Shown: one piece after another, positions 16,095 to 26,131 of the stretch | Position numbering within the stretch: position 1 is the first letter of the stretch | Layout: every line of letters begins with the position of its first letter | Assembly (NCBI GenBank): GCA_020632975.1 | Contig: JACKEL010000009.1 | Coordinates: forward strand, 62,001-126,000 | Reading direction: 5' to 3' | Source of the DNA: Myxococcales bacterium | GTDB taxonomy: Bacteria > Myxococcota_C > UBA6777 | Length of the DNA: 64,000 nt | The notes under the pieces: model-generated | The model's database searches: none | What the model was told of the DNA's origin: nothing | The model's input: only the letters and a program-made list of their open reading frames with translations | Program-made: the position numbers and the translations under genes

Positions 16095-18710
16095 TTAAGG
16101 TGAAAGCTGAACCACCGTCACCCCGTTGCCGCCCTCTTCCCCATCTCCAGGTCGAAAGGAGATGACATACGAAGAGGTCCGACAAAAGCTGCGGATCGCT
16201 TCGCGCAAAGCACCCGTGCCATGGCCATGGATGAGGTAGGCCGCGCCCATCTCTTCTTTGTAGGCTTTGTCAAGGAAGCTTTCTGCCATCTCCAAAGCCT
16301 CTTCCACGCGCATCCCACGCATATCACAGGTGTTTGAAGAGGTTTGGACCGCAACAAAGCGGCTGGAATCTTCGCCTTCCATGGGTGCCTCGTAGATCGT
16401 CGCGCTGCGACGGGCTCTTCGAGCAGGTGTAGGGCTCTTGGCCTGTCCAACCTGGACCTTGGCCGCAGACTGGGGAGGCCGCAGCGTACTCGCGGAAACC
16501 CGCATACGCAAAGTGCCGATCTGAAGGGCCACTTCGCCTTGTGCATTAGGGGCTTCGAGGACTTCCGCTTGTGCTTTCATCGAAGGCACATACACTTTGG
16601 CGCCTGGCTTGAGATGATGAATCGGCATAGGTTCGGGCGCTTTGGGTCGTGACTTCTGAATCGCTTTGCGGGCGCGTTCTTCGGCTTCTTTGATCAAGCG
16701 CTCGGACTTTTGGATCTCTTCCCAGCTTCCTTGTTTCTTTTGCAAGTGATGGATCATCTCACGGAGACTATCGCGTGCTTCGCGAAGCTCCTTGCGCATC
16801 GCATCTTCTTCACCCGCCAAGACACGCTCGCGTGTTCGGTCGAGTTTTTCTTGCTTTTGTTGGACCTCCAACAACTCGCGTTCCAACTTTTTGCGGGCGC
16901 GCTCTGCACGATCACGCTCCTCATAAAGCTCTGCGTATTGCTGTTCGAGGCGCGCAACCAACGTCTCAAATCGATCCGTCGAAGCGGACAACATCGACTC
17001 AGCACGCTTGCACACAGCCTCGCTCAAGCCCAAACGACGGGCGATATCCAACGCGCTCGACGTCCCAGGTGTCCCAAGGTACAAGCGATAGGTTGGAGAA
17101 AGCGTTTGTAGGTCGAAACCCACACTCGCATTTTCAAAGCCCGCATCTTCGTAAGGAAGCGCTTTAAGGTATTCGTAGTGAGTGGTGACAGCGACAAAAG
17201 CGTCGGTGGCACGGAGCGATTGCAAGATCGCCGCAGCCAACACCGCCCCCTGTTGGGGATCGGTTCCCACGATGATCTCGTCGATCAAGACGAGTGTAGA
17301 ACGATTTGCGCGTTCCAAGATCTGTCGAATCTTCACGATCTGCGCGGAGAAGGTCGAAAGATCCTGCTCGATGCTTTGTTGGTCACCAATGTCCGTAAAG
17401 ATCTCCCGAAACAACGGGACTTGGCTACCTTCGCGTGCAGGGATCGGCAAAGCCGCCCGCGCCATCAACGAACAAAGCCCCATCGTCTTGAGGTTGACGG
17501 TCTTACCACCCGTGTTGGGACCGCTGATAATCAAGCAACGAGCGCGCTCTCCGAGCATGATGTCGTTGGCAACAACATCCACACCTTTCAAGACCAACAA
17601 GGGATGGCGCGCTTGTTTAAGCACAAAGACGCCACCTTCTTCGGCGGGAGCGAGTTCGGGAACAGTCCCATCCAAACGCTCTGCAAAGCGGATCTTGGCT
17701 TGTACAAGGTCGATGTCACGGAGGATTTCAAGGTTGGAAAGGAAGGTCTGAAGCTCGGTCCCCACTTGCGCACTGAGTTGCATCAAGATGCGCAACTCTT
17801 CTTGTGCAACGTCGTTTTCGGCCATGCGTAGGGCGTTATTCAACTCGACGAGGGGCTGTGGCTCGATATAAATCGTCGCTCCACTCCCAGAAGAACCATA
17901 CACGATCCCAGGAAATCGGCCTCTTTCGGAAACTTTGACGGGGAGAACGTATCGATCTTCGCGGAGGGTGTAGTAGGTATCAGTGAGATATTTGCTTTGC
18001 GCGGAGGAGAGGTAGTCTTGGAGCTTTCGTCGAAGTCGCTCGTGGCAGGCACGAACTTCAGAGCGTAACGCCCCCAACTCCCAGGAAGCATCCTCGCGAA
18101 GTTGTCCGTGCTCATCGATCGCCCGCTCGATCTCTCTGCGGAGCTTGGTCAGTGGCGATAGCAACTCACCACGCTCCCACAGTGCGGGGGCTTCGTCCTT
18201 ATAACTCTCCAAAAAGTTGCGGACTTCGCTTGTGACTTGGAGGGCTCTCGCGATCTCCAAAAGGTCCGCACCTTCGAGGTGTCCGCCCTTTTCCAATCGC
18301 AACAACGCAGCGCTCATCTCAGGGATATTTCCCACGGGGATCTCTTCTGCATACTCTTGCAGCAAAAAGAGCCCTTCTTCGATCTGTTTGTATTCTCGTT
18401 GGATGGCGGCGCGGGTAGCGTAAAAAGGCAGGTGTTCGGCTTGAAGATGTCCCCAGGAAGTCCGACACAGCGACGAGAGATAACGTGTAATCTTTCGCCA
18501 CTCCAAGGCTTCGAGCGCTTCTTCATCAAAAGAAAAAGCGGACTTTTCCATGCGGAAAAAAGCGGGTGTATGCGGGTCAGAGGGATCTTCAGAAAAAGAG
18601 GTTGGCTCTGTGACTACGGGGGCAGAAGACTCTTCACGTGGCGCTTTTTCGCCATCTTGGAGAGTGGACTTCTTGGCTTTTTCGGACTTTGTATCGACGA
18701 CAGGACACAT
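16095..18710 (-). CDS. mutS2: MutS2 family ATPase/endonuclease
   Basis: 871 residues, longer than the usual 780 because of a polar N-terminal extension of about 50. Order: MutS-like clamp/lever helices (55-380), ATPase with Walker A SGPNTGGKT near 398 and the Walker B LVLIDEIIVGTDPQQGA, a charged coiled coil (570-720), a KOW-like PGAKVYVPSMKAQAEV, and a C-terminal Smr nuclease domain (DMRGMRVEEAL, YLIHGHGTGALREAI). MutS2 acts on branched DNA and on collided ribosomes in other bacteria. The start at 18710 has AGGAT upstream; the internal M54 has none. Confidence 0.95.
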   Translation of the reverse strand: MCPVVDTKSEKAKKSTLQDGEKAPREESSAPVVTEPTSFSEDPSDPHTPAFFRMEKSAFSFDEEALEALEWRKITRYLSSLCRTSWGHLQAEHLPFYATRAAIQREYKQIEEGLFLLQEYAEEIPVGNIPEMSAALLRLEKGGHLEGADLLEIARALQVTSEVRNFLESYKDEAPALWERGELLSPLTKLRREIERAIDEHGQLREDASWELGALRSEVRACHERLRRKLQDYLSSAQSKYLTDTYYTLREDRYVLPVKVSERGRFPGIVYGSSGSGATIYIEPQPLVELNNALRMAENDVAQEELRILMQLSAQVGTELQTFLSNLEILRDIDLVQAKIRFAERLDGTVPELAPAEEGGVFVLKQARHPLLVLKGVDVVANDIMLGERARCLIISGPNTGGKTVNLKTMGLCSLMARAALPIPAREGSQVPLFREIFTDIGDQQSIEQDLSTFSAQIVKIRQILERANRSTLVLIDEIIVGTDPQQGAVLAAAILQSLRATDAFVAVTTHYEYLKALPYEDAGFENASVGFDLQTLSPTYRLYLGTPGTSSALDIARRLGLSEAVCKRAESMLSASTDRFETLVARLEQQYAELYEERDRAERARKKLERELLEVQQKQEKLDRTRERVLAGEEDAMRKELREARDSLREMIHHLQKKQGSWEEIQKSERLIKEAEERARKAIQKSRPKAPEPMPIHHLKPGAKVYVPSMKAQAEVLEAPNAQGEVALQIGTLRMRVSASTLRPPQSAAKVQVGQAKSPTPARRARRSATIYEAPMEGEDSSRFVAVQTSSNTCDMRGMRVEEALEMAESFLDKAYKEEMGAAYLIHGHGTGALREAIRSFCRTSSYVISFRPGDGEEGGNGVTVVQLSP

Positions 18711-18811
18711 GGTCTTTATCCTATGATTGATCTGAGAAGGATAGGTGTTGTTTTATTTTCGTTAGGTAGGAGGCGGGTTTGTGTCACGGCAAGAGACAAC
18801 CCTGTGGGTTG

Positions 18812-19153
18812 TTAGTTGGATAGGGTCTCTTGGCAGGTTTCAAAGCGTCCATCTCGTCCGCCAGGGACGTGTGTTTCGGGGTCACTACAATCGATCTCGC
18901 TGATCGAGGCCCGCACACAGATCTCGACTTGGCAGTCTGAGAAGGGTTTGGTGATATATTCGTCGAGCTTTGAACCTTCGGGAGAGGTGCCGCCACCAAA
19001 ATTGATCTGGCATTTGCGCTTGAGTTCTTGGAAATAAACAACGCAAGGATTGGTGCTACAACCGGTCTCCCAACACAACATCAATCCCAAAGCCATCATC
19101 AAAACAAGCCGCACAAACAAAGATCTGGCCGCCACGGTGTTATCCATCCACAT
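18812..19153 (-). CDS. Small Cys-containing lipoprotein, unknown
   Basis: 113 residues from MWMDNTVAARS, with AGAAAGAAAG upstream. Signal peptide with lipobox WETGC. The mature part has six to eight cysteines (CSTNPCVVYF, KCQINFGGG, DCQVEICVR, DCSDPE, FETCQE) spaced as for several disulfides. An upstream open extension to 19288 lacks a ribosome site. It lies divergent from the 19454 gene and 100 bases after mutS2 on the same strand. No family recognised. Confidence 0.7.
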   Translation of the reverse strand: MWMDNTVAARSLFVRLVLMMALGLMLCWETGCSTNPCVVYFQELKRKCQINFGGGTSPEGSKLDEYITKPFSDCQVEICVRASISEIDCSDPETHVPGGRDGRFETCQETLSN

Positions 19154-19453
19154 ATCTTTCTTTCTGATCTGCCCTCTGGGGACGCTCACCAACCTCGCGT
19201 CGGTCAACCACATACCCCACAGTGCGTAGCGTGCCATCGGATAGCACATACGCATCAACCCTGTCAACGGTTCTGCATTCCTAGGCAATTCTTGCTAAAC
19301 GCCCAATTCACAAAAGTAATCCCTCTCAAAAAGTATTTCTTTCAACCACCATCAAGAAGCTCCATAAAAAATCTCATCACCAAGTGTAAGTCCGATCCTC
19401 TCTCTGCGTTTGTCCCCAAAACAAAGCCCGTACTCCAAACGCAGGAGGCCTGT
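19154..19453. other. Divergent intergenic region
   Basis: 300 bases between two divergent exported-protein genes. It must carry both promoters, but no strong -35/-10 pair stands out. No repeats seen. Confidence 0.4.
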
Positions 19454-21058
19454 ATGTCTCGCCTTTCCCTTCGTCGTCTCGAAAAAGCGGCCACCCCTCT
19501 GGCCCGACCTTCGCTCCCTTCTTCTCCAAAAAGATCGCTGTTGTGTGCGCTCCAAGCGCAAAAGCTCTTCCAAACCGCAAACGCAACTCCACAACGATCC
19601 ACTTCCCTCCTCCATAAGATCGTGTTGGGCGGGATCTTGGCGATTCTTTTTCTTCTCGCAGGGTACCAAGCCCACGCAGGGCTGCCCTACATCCCTGCCA
19701 AGAAAGCCGCGTACACTCCCCATCCCACGGGAGGTTTCGCACCACAGGCTTCCAGTCGCTATGATTACAAAAGATACCTACAGCGACGAAAGCTCCGCCT
19801 CGTGGCCCGCAGCGTCATCCCTTACGCAGCGCCACCCTATGTCCCAAATGTCCCGACATACGGGCCTTATGCATCGCAGCTTATCTACCATCGCAATCGT
19901 ATGTTGTACCGCCGCAGTCTTTTCTTGCAAACACAGCGGCTCTTGTACCACGACGAACCTCAGCGCACCCCGCCCTACCACATCTACCAACAACATATCC
20001 GACAGCTCAATTATCATCGACAACGCATGCAGTACCACTACAACATGATCCAGCACTACCTACGCATGCGAAACAACCGACACCACTACCGTCGCCATCA
20101 CTACCGTCGACGCCATTACCACCACCATCGACGCCACTATCCTAGTATCCTCCGCCCTCGTCATACTTTTCGTTCGGATCTGGGGAGCGCGGGCACATGG
20201 TACGATCCACAAAACCAACACCTAACGATGGACGTAAACATCCTTCAGTTCGGCTTTTCAGGACGTACCCCAAGCAAAAACTACTTTGGTTTCAACTTTA
20301 AGTTGTTGCGCCTCGACAATGATGGATGGAAAACCCATTGGACCCGCCCTTATGACTGGTTAGAAAAGTGGGAGTGGGGTCACCTCTCTTTTTACGGACA
20401 CAATCGTTTCTTTGGTATCGAAGCAGGCTTCCTTTCCTATCGCGGCGTACACTGGTCACTGAATGACCTCAACGAAGCGCTCACAGCACAAGGTCTGCCC
20501 AAAACCTCCCTGATGCCCGAGTCTTTGCAGATCATGTTGCCTTCGCTCAAAGTCGCCGTGCAATTCCCAGGCTATTCACGCGCTCCTGTGGGCTTTAGCC
20601 TCGCTGTGGGTGCGCAGCTTTTGCAGTGGGATTTCCAAAGTTTCCGCGCTTATACAGAAGCACAACTCTCCTTCTCTCGGGTTCTACGAGTAACAGCACG
20701 CGCCACCTACCAACAAGAACAAAGTCTCCTCCAACCCGAAAAGAAAAAGAATGACTGTGGTTGCATCAGTACAGCCCTGTGGTCAGGGCGTTTTTGGGAA
20801 GGACAACTCAAAGGACAACTCGATATCTTTAGCTTGTTTGGTCGAAAAGAAGGACGCGCCTCTTTTTGGAAGACACGCAACAGCGAGATCTGGGGCCCGA
20901 TCTTCCTCGACTTTGGTGTACGCGTCCGACAAGTCGATGTGCATCAGATCATCAACCCCCAAGAAAAAATCCTGTTTAAAGAAGCCGCAGGACTCGGCTG
21001 GGCCTTCTTTGTGGGGCTTCGCCTAGGCGCGGATAACACCGTGCTGTTCATGCAATAA
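19454..21058 (+). CDS. Exported His/Tyr/Arg-rich protein, unknown
   Basis: 534 residues from the ATG with AGGAGG at ideal spacing; the open frame upstream to 19028 has no site. There is a long basic N-terminal region, then a membrane/signal segment at about 54-75 (IVLGGILAILFLLAGYQAHA). Residues 85-230 are very rich in Tyr, His and Arg (RHHYRRRHYHHHRRHYP), a possible metal- or polyanion-binding stretch. The C-terminal 300 residues alternate aromatic and charged strands (NYFGFNFKLLRLDND, WEWGHLSFYGHN, FFVGLRLGAD ending VLFMQ), resembling an outer-membrane beta barrel. No family recognised. Confidence 0.75.
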   Translation: MSRLSLRRLEKAATPLARPSLPSSPKRSLLCALQAQKLFQTANATPQRSTSLLHKIVLGGILAILFLLAGYQAHAGLPYIPAKKAAYTPHPTGGFAPQASSRYDYKRYLQRRKLRLVARSVIPYAAPPYVPNVPTYGPYASQLIYHRNRMLYRRSLFLQTQRLLYHDEPQRTPPYHIYQQHIRQLNYHRQRMQYHYNMIQHYLRMRNNRHHYRRHHYRRRHYHHHRRHYPSILRPRHTFRSDLGSAGTWYDPQNQHLTMDVNILQFGFSGRTPSKNYFGFNFKLLRLDNDGWKTHWTRPYDWLEKWEWGHLSFYGHNRFFGIEAGFLSYRGVHWSLNDLNEALTAQGLPKTSLMPESLQIMLPSLKVAVQFPGYSRAPVGFSLAVGAQLLQWDFQSFRAYTEAQLSFSRVLRVTARATYQQEQSLLQPEKKKNDCGCISTALWSGRFWEGQLKGQLDIFSLFGRKEGRASFWKTRNSEIWGPIFLDFGVRVRQVDVHQIINPQEKILFKEAAGLGWAFFVGLRLGADNTVLFMQ

Positions 21059-21336
21059 TCCATCTTCCCTCCCCTCCTTCAAGTAAGATTTTTTCTTCCA
21101 TTTTCAAAGAGACTTTATCTCCATCCTCCAGACTCACGCGTCCCCCAAACACCCGCCTCCCACGCAAGAAACCTACCTTACACACGTAAAGAATCTCTCT
21201 TCTTGGGATTTTCCTTTTTTTTCAGCGCCCTAGAAAAAACCTGCAAAGAGAAAGCGCACCTCTGCAACTTCTGCACATCTCTGGGGTTTCTAACAAAGGA
21301 GCCTGTCACCCTAAAAACCCAAGAGGAGTACCGCTT

Positions 21337-21954
21337 ATGAAAACGCAACAAAAAACCCGTAAAACTTGGATCTTGACGGCAGCATTGTTAGGCATGTGGA
21401 GCGCTCTGTACGGCTGCGGCGTAAGGGGAGGCGACGAACTAAGCAAAAGCGAAGCGGTCCAAGTGGAAGCGGCCTTAACCTCTTCCACAACGGACGCGCA
21501 ACAAGCCGCAAATGAGCAAGTAAAAGCTTTTAAAGAAGCGCTAGAGCAACAACAAACGATCCCTGCGGGCTCTTGGGTTTCAGGAACACTAGAAAGTTTC
21601 ACGATCCAAGGAAGCGTAACCAACCCAAACGGCGGAACAGCCAGCGTTACAGGTACAGGATCTTATAAAGAGAACAAGTTCACGCTTTCCCTTGTTGTGA
21701 CTTTCCAAGACTGGATCTCCAAAGGACTGACCTTGAATGGAGCCATGACGGTCAACTTTACACTGACAGCAGACGGCAAAGTCGAGTCCGAAACCACCGT
21801 GGCTGGGACCCTCAAAGTCAAAGGCCTCAACGCACGCACCCCCAACCTAGAAGTCCCTGTGGTGGTCGATATCAAGATCGCGACAAGCGGCCTAAGCGCC
21901 GATACTTGCGGGACCATCGCCACTATCCCCGTTGGCAAAGGCGCTTGTAGCTAA
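21337..21954 (+). CDS. Lipoprotein, unknown
   Basis: 205 residues. N-terminal signal MKTQQKTRKTWILTAALLG with lipobox LYGC. A short helix rich in Ala/Gln/Glu (DAQQAANEQVKAFKEALEQ) is followed by a Thr/Ser/Val-rich beta region (SGTLESFTIQGSVTNPNGG, GSYKENKFTLSLVVTF). It ends with two cysteines (DTCGTIATI, GACS) that could pair. GAGGAG precedes the ATG. No family recognised. Downstream, CCTTTTAGA-type repeats separate it from a convergent gene. Confidence 0.75.
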   Translation: MKTQQKTRKTWILTAALLGMWSALYGCGVRGGDELSKSEAVQVEAALTSSTTDAQQAANEQVKAFKEALEQQQTIPAGSWVSGTLESFTIQGSVTNPNGGTASVTGTGSYKENKFTLSLVVTFQDWISKGLTLNGAMTVNFTLTADGKVESETTVAGTLKVKGLNARTPNLEVPVVVDIKIATSGLSADTCGTIATIPVGKGACS

Positions 21955-21994
21955 GCTCGTGCCTCAGATCCCCGATAGAGTCGCCGATGTGTCC

Positions 21995-22045
21995 GTTGTT
22001 CCTTTTAGATGGAACCTTTTAGACCTTTTAGACGGTCCCTTTTAG
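21995..22045. repeat. Short direct repeats CYTTTTAGA
   Basis: Four copies of CCTTTTAGA-like units within 50 bases, between two convergent genes and running into the 3' end of the AlkD-like gene (its YLKGTV tail is encoded by one copy). Likely slippage-generated; may add codons to that gene's tail. Confidence 0.5.
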
Positions 22046-22729
22046 ATAAGCTTGCCGCCTCGATTCTTCGAGCTTTTCGATAGCATAACGCAGCATCGTC
22101 CGCGGCATCTTTTTGTAATGTTTCTTTAAAAATCCTTCCATCACCCCCAAATCACGCTTCCCGATCTCTCGTAACATCCATCCTACCGCTTTGTGCATCA
22201 GATCATGTTCGTCGTGCAAAAGCATCTTTGCGAGAACAAGCGGCGTCTCAAAACGCAACGCGCGAATCATCGTAAAGCTCGCCAACATCGCGATCCTGCG
22301 TTCCCACAACGACGAGGAGCGCGCAAGTTCAAAAAGCGGTGCGTGATCGCGATCCAAAAGAAACACCCCCACGATATGAGGTGCACTGAGATCCACCAGA
22401 TCCCAGCCATTGATCCGCTCTGTAAAAGCGAGATACCTCTCATAAAGAAAAGCACGCGTCTCCTCATCCCCCCGCTCAAAACGGTGTACCCACAACAAAA
22501 CCCCCAACATGCGATCCTCGTGGTAGTGCGATCGCAAAAGATCTTCGATCTCTTCCTCTGAAAGCTCTTTGTAGCGACGCACGAGCTGACGGATCGCAGG
22601 CATCTTGATCCCACGAAAACGATCACCTTCCCCGTACTTCCCAGGACCCGTCTTGAAGAAACGCTGCAACGCCGAAACATCTTCTGCTTTGCCCAAGGCC
22701 CCAAGTTCCCTTTGTAGCTCTCTCCACAT
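22028..22729 (-). CDS. AlkD-family DNA alkylation repair glycosylase
   Basis: 233 residues of HEAT-like helices. The family pattern RFFKTGPGKYGEGDRFRGI opens the domain. Catalytic-site residues known from AlkD can be placed: Trp and Asp in INGWDLVDL, Arg in SLWERRIAML, and Trp in KAVGWMLRE. AlkD removes positively charged alkylated bases such as 7-methylguanine without flipping them. Start chosen at MWREL, with AAAGG upstream; a longer form starts at 22774. It is single, convergent with the lipoprotein gene. Confidence 0.9.
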   Translation of the reverse strand: MWRELQRELGALGKAEDVSALQRFFKTGPGKYGEGDRFRGIKMPAIRQLVRRYKELSEEEIEDLLRSHYHEDRMLGVLLWVHRFERGDEETRAFLYERYLAFTERINGWDLVDLSAPHIVGVFLLDRDHAPLFELARSSSLWERRIAMLASFTMIRALRFETPLVLAKMLLHDEHDLMHKAVGWMLREIGKRDLGVMEGFLKKHYKKMPRTMLRYAIEKLEESRRQAYLKGTV

Positions 22730-22912
22730 CCACTGCTTGCCTTTCCACCTGTAAATAAAACAAAAAAGTTTCATCCCCTCGATTTTTTAAGAAACTCTTT
22801 GTAACATGCGTCGATACTTTCAGAGAACAACAGCCACCCCAAGTGAAAAAGTAAGCAAGCTTGCGGTGCGCGTTAACGAATAACGACGCAGTTTGCGACA
22901 AAAGGAGACGTC

Positions 22913-24544
22913 ATGAGTGTCCGCCGTTCAGATAACAACAATGCAGCACAAAGAACCCAACAGGCACAAAATGCTTCCCGTTCTACCCAAACAAGCCGCA
23001 GCACCTCGACGTCCACGCCTGCACGCACCAGCGGAAACACCTTTGAAAGTGGGAACCGCCCTTCTTTCAGCCGCCCCTCTTTCAACCGCCCCCAAATCAC
23101 CACACAAAGCAACACACAATTCGTAAATGGTCGCCCCTCTTCGAGCTCTAGCACAGCGACCCTCAACGGACGTAACCTCCAAGGTTCTGCTCAACTCGAC
23201 ACACAGTTCGGTCGCAACGGGCAGATCACCCAACAAGACTTCAGCGCAAACTTGACCCGTAACTACGGCGCAACCACCATCAACCGCCAAGCTGAAAGTC
23301 ACTACACCAACCAAACCACCAACACCAGCGGCGCAATGAACCGCGGCTTTGATTACCAAAACCGCGCTGAAGCTTCCACCAACACCACCGTGACCCATGA
23401 CTTCCGCGCTGATCAACGTGGCACCCCCGAGCAAGAAGCTGCTCGCGCTGAAAGCCGCCAAAACCGCGCTGACATGATGAACCGCGCACAAAACATCGGA
23501 AACTTCGCTGCAAACAACCTCGGTCTCCGTTCCACGGCTGAAGGTTCCATCGGTGGCCAAACCCAAGCTGCTTTGATCGACAACGGTCAAACTTTTGTGG
23601 GCGCTCGCGCACAAGCTACCGCAGAAGGTTCTGCTAGCATCGGTGCTGACGGCCTCCACGCACAAGGCAACGCAGAAGCACGCGCTGGACTCTACGCAGA
23701 AACCCAAGGCCAAATCACTGGCGACTACGGAACCCTCGCTGGCTCCGCAGGCGCTCGCGCTGAAGTGTACGCTCAAGCAGAAGGCTCCGCGAGCCTCGAC
23801 CTTAACGGCTTGAACGTCCAAGGTGGCGCGCGTATTGGTGCTGAAGTTTCTGCTGATGTTCACGGCAGCTACACCACGCCCCCCGTCACCATCGGCGGCG
23901 TCGACATGACCGCTGGTGTGGACGCAAACGCTCGCGTTGCTGCACAAGCTGAAGCTTCTGCAACGGGCCGCGTTCAAATCACTGGTAACCCCCCCACCGC
24001 AATCATCGAAGGCGAAGTCGGCGCATCCGCTGTTGTGAAAGCAGAAGCTGACGCAACCATCCACGCAGGTCCCTTCTCTGTGACTGGTTCCGCTTACGCA
24101 AGCGCTGGTGCTGAAGCTCGCGCTCACGGCTCCATCGGCTTCGACGATGGTAAACTCACCATCAGCGGTGGTCTTGGCGCTGCATTGGGAATCGGCGCTG
24201 GTGCTGATGTCGCAATCACCGTGGACGTCGGCGCGATCGGTGACGCAGCTGTGGGCCTCGCTCGCCAAGCTGGTGAAGCTGTTGTCGATGGCCTCGACGC
24301 AAACAACAACGGTCGCCTTGATATCGGCGATGCCGTTGCCATCGGTGAAAACGCAATCGGCGCTGTTCGTGATGGTGCACAAGCCGTCGGTAACGCAATC
24401 GGCGATGGTGTAGAAGCTGTCGGTAACGCTGTCTCCAACGGTGCTCGCGCGGTCGGTAACGCAATCTCTGACGCTGGTAACGCTGTCGGCAACGCGATCT
24501 CTGACGCTGGTAACGCAATCAAAAACGTCTTCAGCGGTTGGTGA
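22913..24544 (+). CDS. Ala/Gly-rich repeat protein, no signal peptide
   Basis: 543 residues; AAAAGGAGACGTC precedes the ATG. Residues 1-190 are polar and disordered (Asn/Gln/Thr/Ser/Arg). Residues 190-440 are imperfect Ala/Gly beta-type repeats (GARAQATAEGSASIGADGL, GSAGARAEVYAQAEGSAS). A single EF-hand-like loop (DANNNGRLDIGD) lies near 463. The last 80 residues repeat an 11-residue motif of the form A-V-G-N-A-I-[GS]-D-[AG]-[GV] (GNAISDAGNAVGNAISDAGN), a likely amphipathic or glycine-zipper helix. No export signal. Could be a secreted structural, pore-forming or toxin-like protein; function not known. Confidence 0.8.
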   Translation: MSVRRSDNNNAAQRTQQAQNASRSTQTSRSTSTSTPARTSGNTFESGNRPSFSRPSFNRPQITTQSNTQFVNGRPSSSSSTATLNGRNLQGSAQLDTQFGRNGQITQQDFSANLTRNYGATTINRQAESHYTNQTTNTSGAMNRGFDYQNRAEASTNTTVTHDFRADQRGTPEQEAARAESRQNRADMMNRAQNIGNFAANNLGLRSTAEGSIGGQTQAALIDNGQTFVGARAQATAEGSASIGADGLHAQGNAEARAGLYAETQGQITGDYGTLAGSAGARAEVYAQAEGSASLDLNGLNVQGGARIGAEVSADVHGSYTTPPVTIGGVDMTAGVDANARVAAQAEASATGRVQITGNPPTAIIEGEVGASAVVKAEADATIHAGPFSVTGSAYASAGAEARAHGSIGFDDGKLTISGGLGAALGIGAGADVAITVDVGAIGDAAVGLARQAGEAVVDGLDANNNGRLDIGDAVAIGENAIGAVRDGAQAVGNAIGDGVEAVGNAVSNGARAVGNAISDAGNAVGNAISDAGNAIKNVFSGW

Positions 24545-24763
24545 TCCAACACCGATCTCCCTCTCCAAGATGTCCACAGTGACACCCCCACCCAATCTAC
24601 CCCATCTTCTTTTCCACCCCTTATCTATCCGTTCTTTGTTTGGATTTGTTCCACCCAAAGTCACCGCTTCTTCGCAGTTCTTCTTGCCAATCTCACTAGT
24701 TGTGCGACAAGATACGCATCTGCTTATTCCTATTCATTGAACAACCCACACGGGAGGTGAAAC

Positions 24764-26131
24764 GTGTCGAGCTACGAGGCACTCAAGCAACAAGCGCAAG
24801 ACAAACTCAAAGAACGCAACGCCCCCGAAGCACGCGCGCTTTTTCTGCAAGCCGCCCAAGCCAAGGGCGTCGATCTCCAAGGACTCTCCAAACGCGGTGC
24901 TGACCTTTTATACCAAGGCAAGATCCCCGAAGCGACCGAGATCTTCCTCAAAGTCATCGACGAAAATCCCACAGATGTCGATGCTTTGTTGGCCCTCGCT
25001 CGCGCTTCGTTGTTTTTGGATCGCCCTGATGATGCCGAATCTTTCCTCAGTGGTGTTCATCGTATGGACCCCGAAAACCCGCTTGGAAAGACCCTCCAAG
25101 GACTCATCTACGAAACACGTGGACAACTGCAACAAGCCCTACAACCTCTCAAAGAAGGCGCACAAGAGGGCAAAGATGAGTTCCTTTGTCAGTTCAACTA
25201 TGGACGCGTCCTCGCGGCTGTAAGCCAAGACGGACAAGCCATCCCCTTCCTCGTCCGCGCCACTGAACTCGAACCCAAAAATTATGATGCCCAATATGTC
25301 CTTGGCATGGCCATGACCCACATCGGACAGTTTGGTGACGCGATCATGGCCTTCAACCAAGCTATGCAGATCGCCCCCAAACGTCTCGATATCTATGCAA
25401 CATTGGCCGACGTCCTCGTCAAAGCCAATGATCCCGAAAATGCGATCCAAGCCCTAAACCTTGGTATGAACCAAGTCGAAGAACACCCCGCTCTCCTGCA
25501 AAAAGCCGCTGCCATCAGCGCCGCCAGCGGAAAGTTCGCAAACGCTGTCCAATACCTCGAACGCGTCGTCGAAAAACTCCCCGGCTATTACCAAGCTTGG
25601 CTCAACCTCGGCAACTTTTACATCCTGACCCAAGACCTCGAAAAGTGCGAAGAAGCCAACAAAAAAGCCATCGAGATCAACCCCGATGACTGGCAAGGAC
25701 ATTACCAACTCGGTAACCTTTACGAAGCCGTCAAACTCTACGATCAAGCTGAAGCTGCCTACAGAAAGGCCGTATCGCTCGCTCCCCAAGAAGCACGCGC
25801 ACACGCAAACCTCGGTATCGTCTTGCTACAGGTCGATGACACTTTCAAAAACAAAGAGTCCGTCACCTGCTTCGAACAAGCCATCAAACTCGCTGCACCC
25901 GGCGACTACCGCTGGCATTACAACCTCGCACTCGCCTTCGGGAAACTGAACCTCAAACCCCGCGCACGTGATCTCATTACCGAAATCCTCGAAAACTCCA
26001 AAGATGAAGAGCTTCTAGATGCTACCCAAGCCCTCCAAAAGAACCTCTTCTCCACCCAAGACGAGATGAAACTCAACCTCGCACTCTCCTCCCTCCGCGG
26101 CATCGTGAAACCCGGCCAAAAAGACGAATAA
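24764..26131 (+). CDS. TPR-repeat protein
   Basis: 455 residues from a GTG start 8 bases after GGGAGG. About ten tetratricopeptide repeats can be followed (ATEIFLKVIDENPTDVDALL, AIMAFNQAMQIAPKRLDIYA, CEEANKKAIEINPDDWQGHY, AEAAYRKAVSLAPQEARAH). No signal peptide, so a cytoplasmic protein-protein scaffold. A hairpin-repeat array begins 15 bases after its stop. Confidence 0.9.
   Translation: MSSYEALKQQAQDKLKERNAPEARALFLQAAQAKGVDLQGLSKRGADLLYQGKIPEATEIFLKVIDENPTDVDALLALARASLFLDRPDDAESFLSGVHRMDPENPLGKTLQGLIYETRGQLQQALQPLKEGAQEGKDEFLCQFNYGRVLAAVSQDGQAIPFLVRATELEPKNYDAQYVLGMAMTHIGQFGDAIMAFNQAMQIAPKRLDIYATLADVLVKANDPENAIQALNLGMNQVEEHPALLQKAAAISAASGKFANAVQYLERVVEKLPGYYQAWLNLGNFYILTQDLEKCEEANKKAIEINPDDWQGHYQLGNLYEAVKLYDQAEAAYRKAVSLAPQEARAHANLGIVLLQVDDTFKNKESVTCFEQAIKLAAPGDYRWHYNLALAFGKLNLKPRARDLITEILENSKDEELLDATQALQKNLFSTQDEMKLNLALSSLRGIVKPGQKDE

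Noticed and set aside
22928..24664. A 578-codon open frame on the minus strand
   Set aside because: Antisense to the Ala/Gly repeat gene. Biased codons (GCN, GGC) leave the opposite strand open. No ribosome site.
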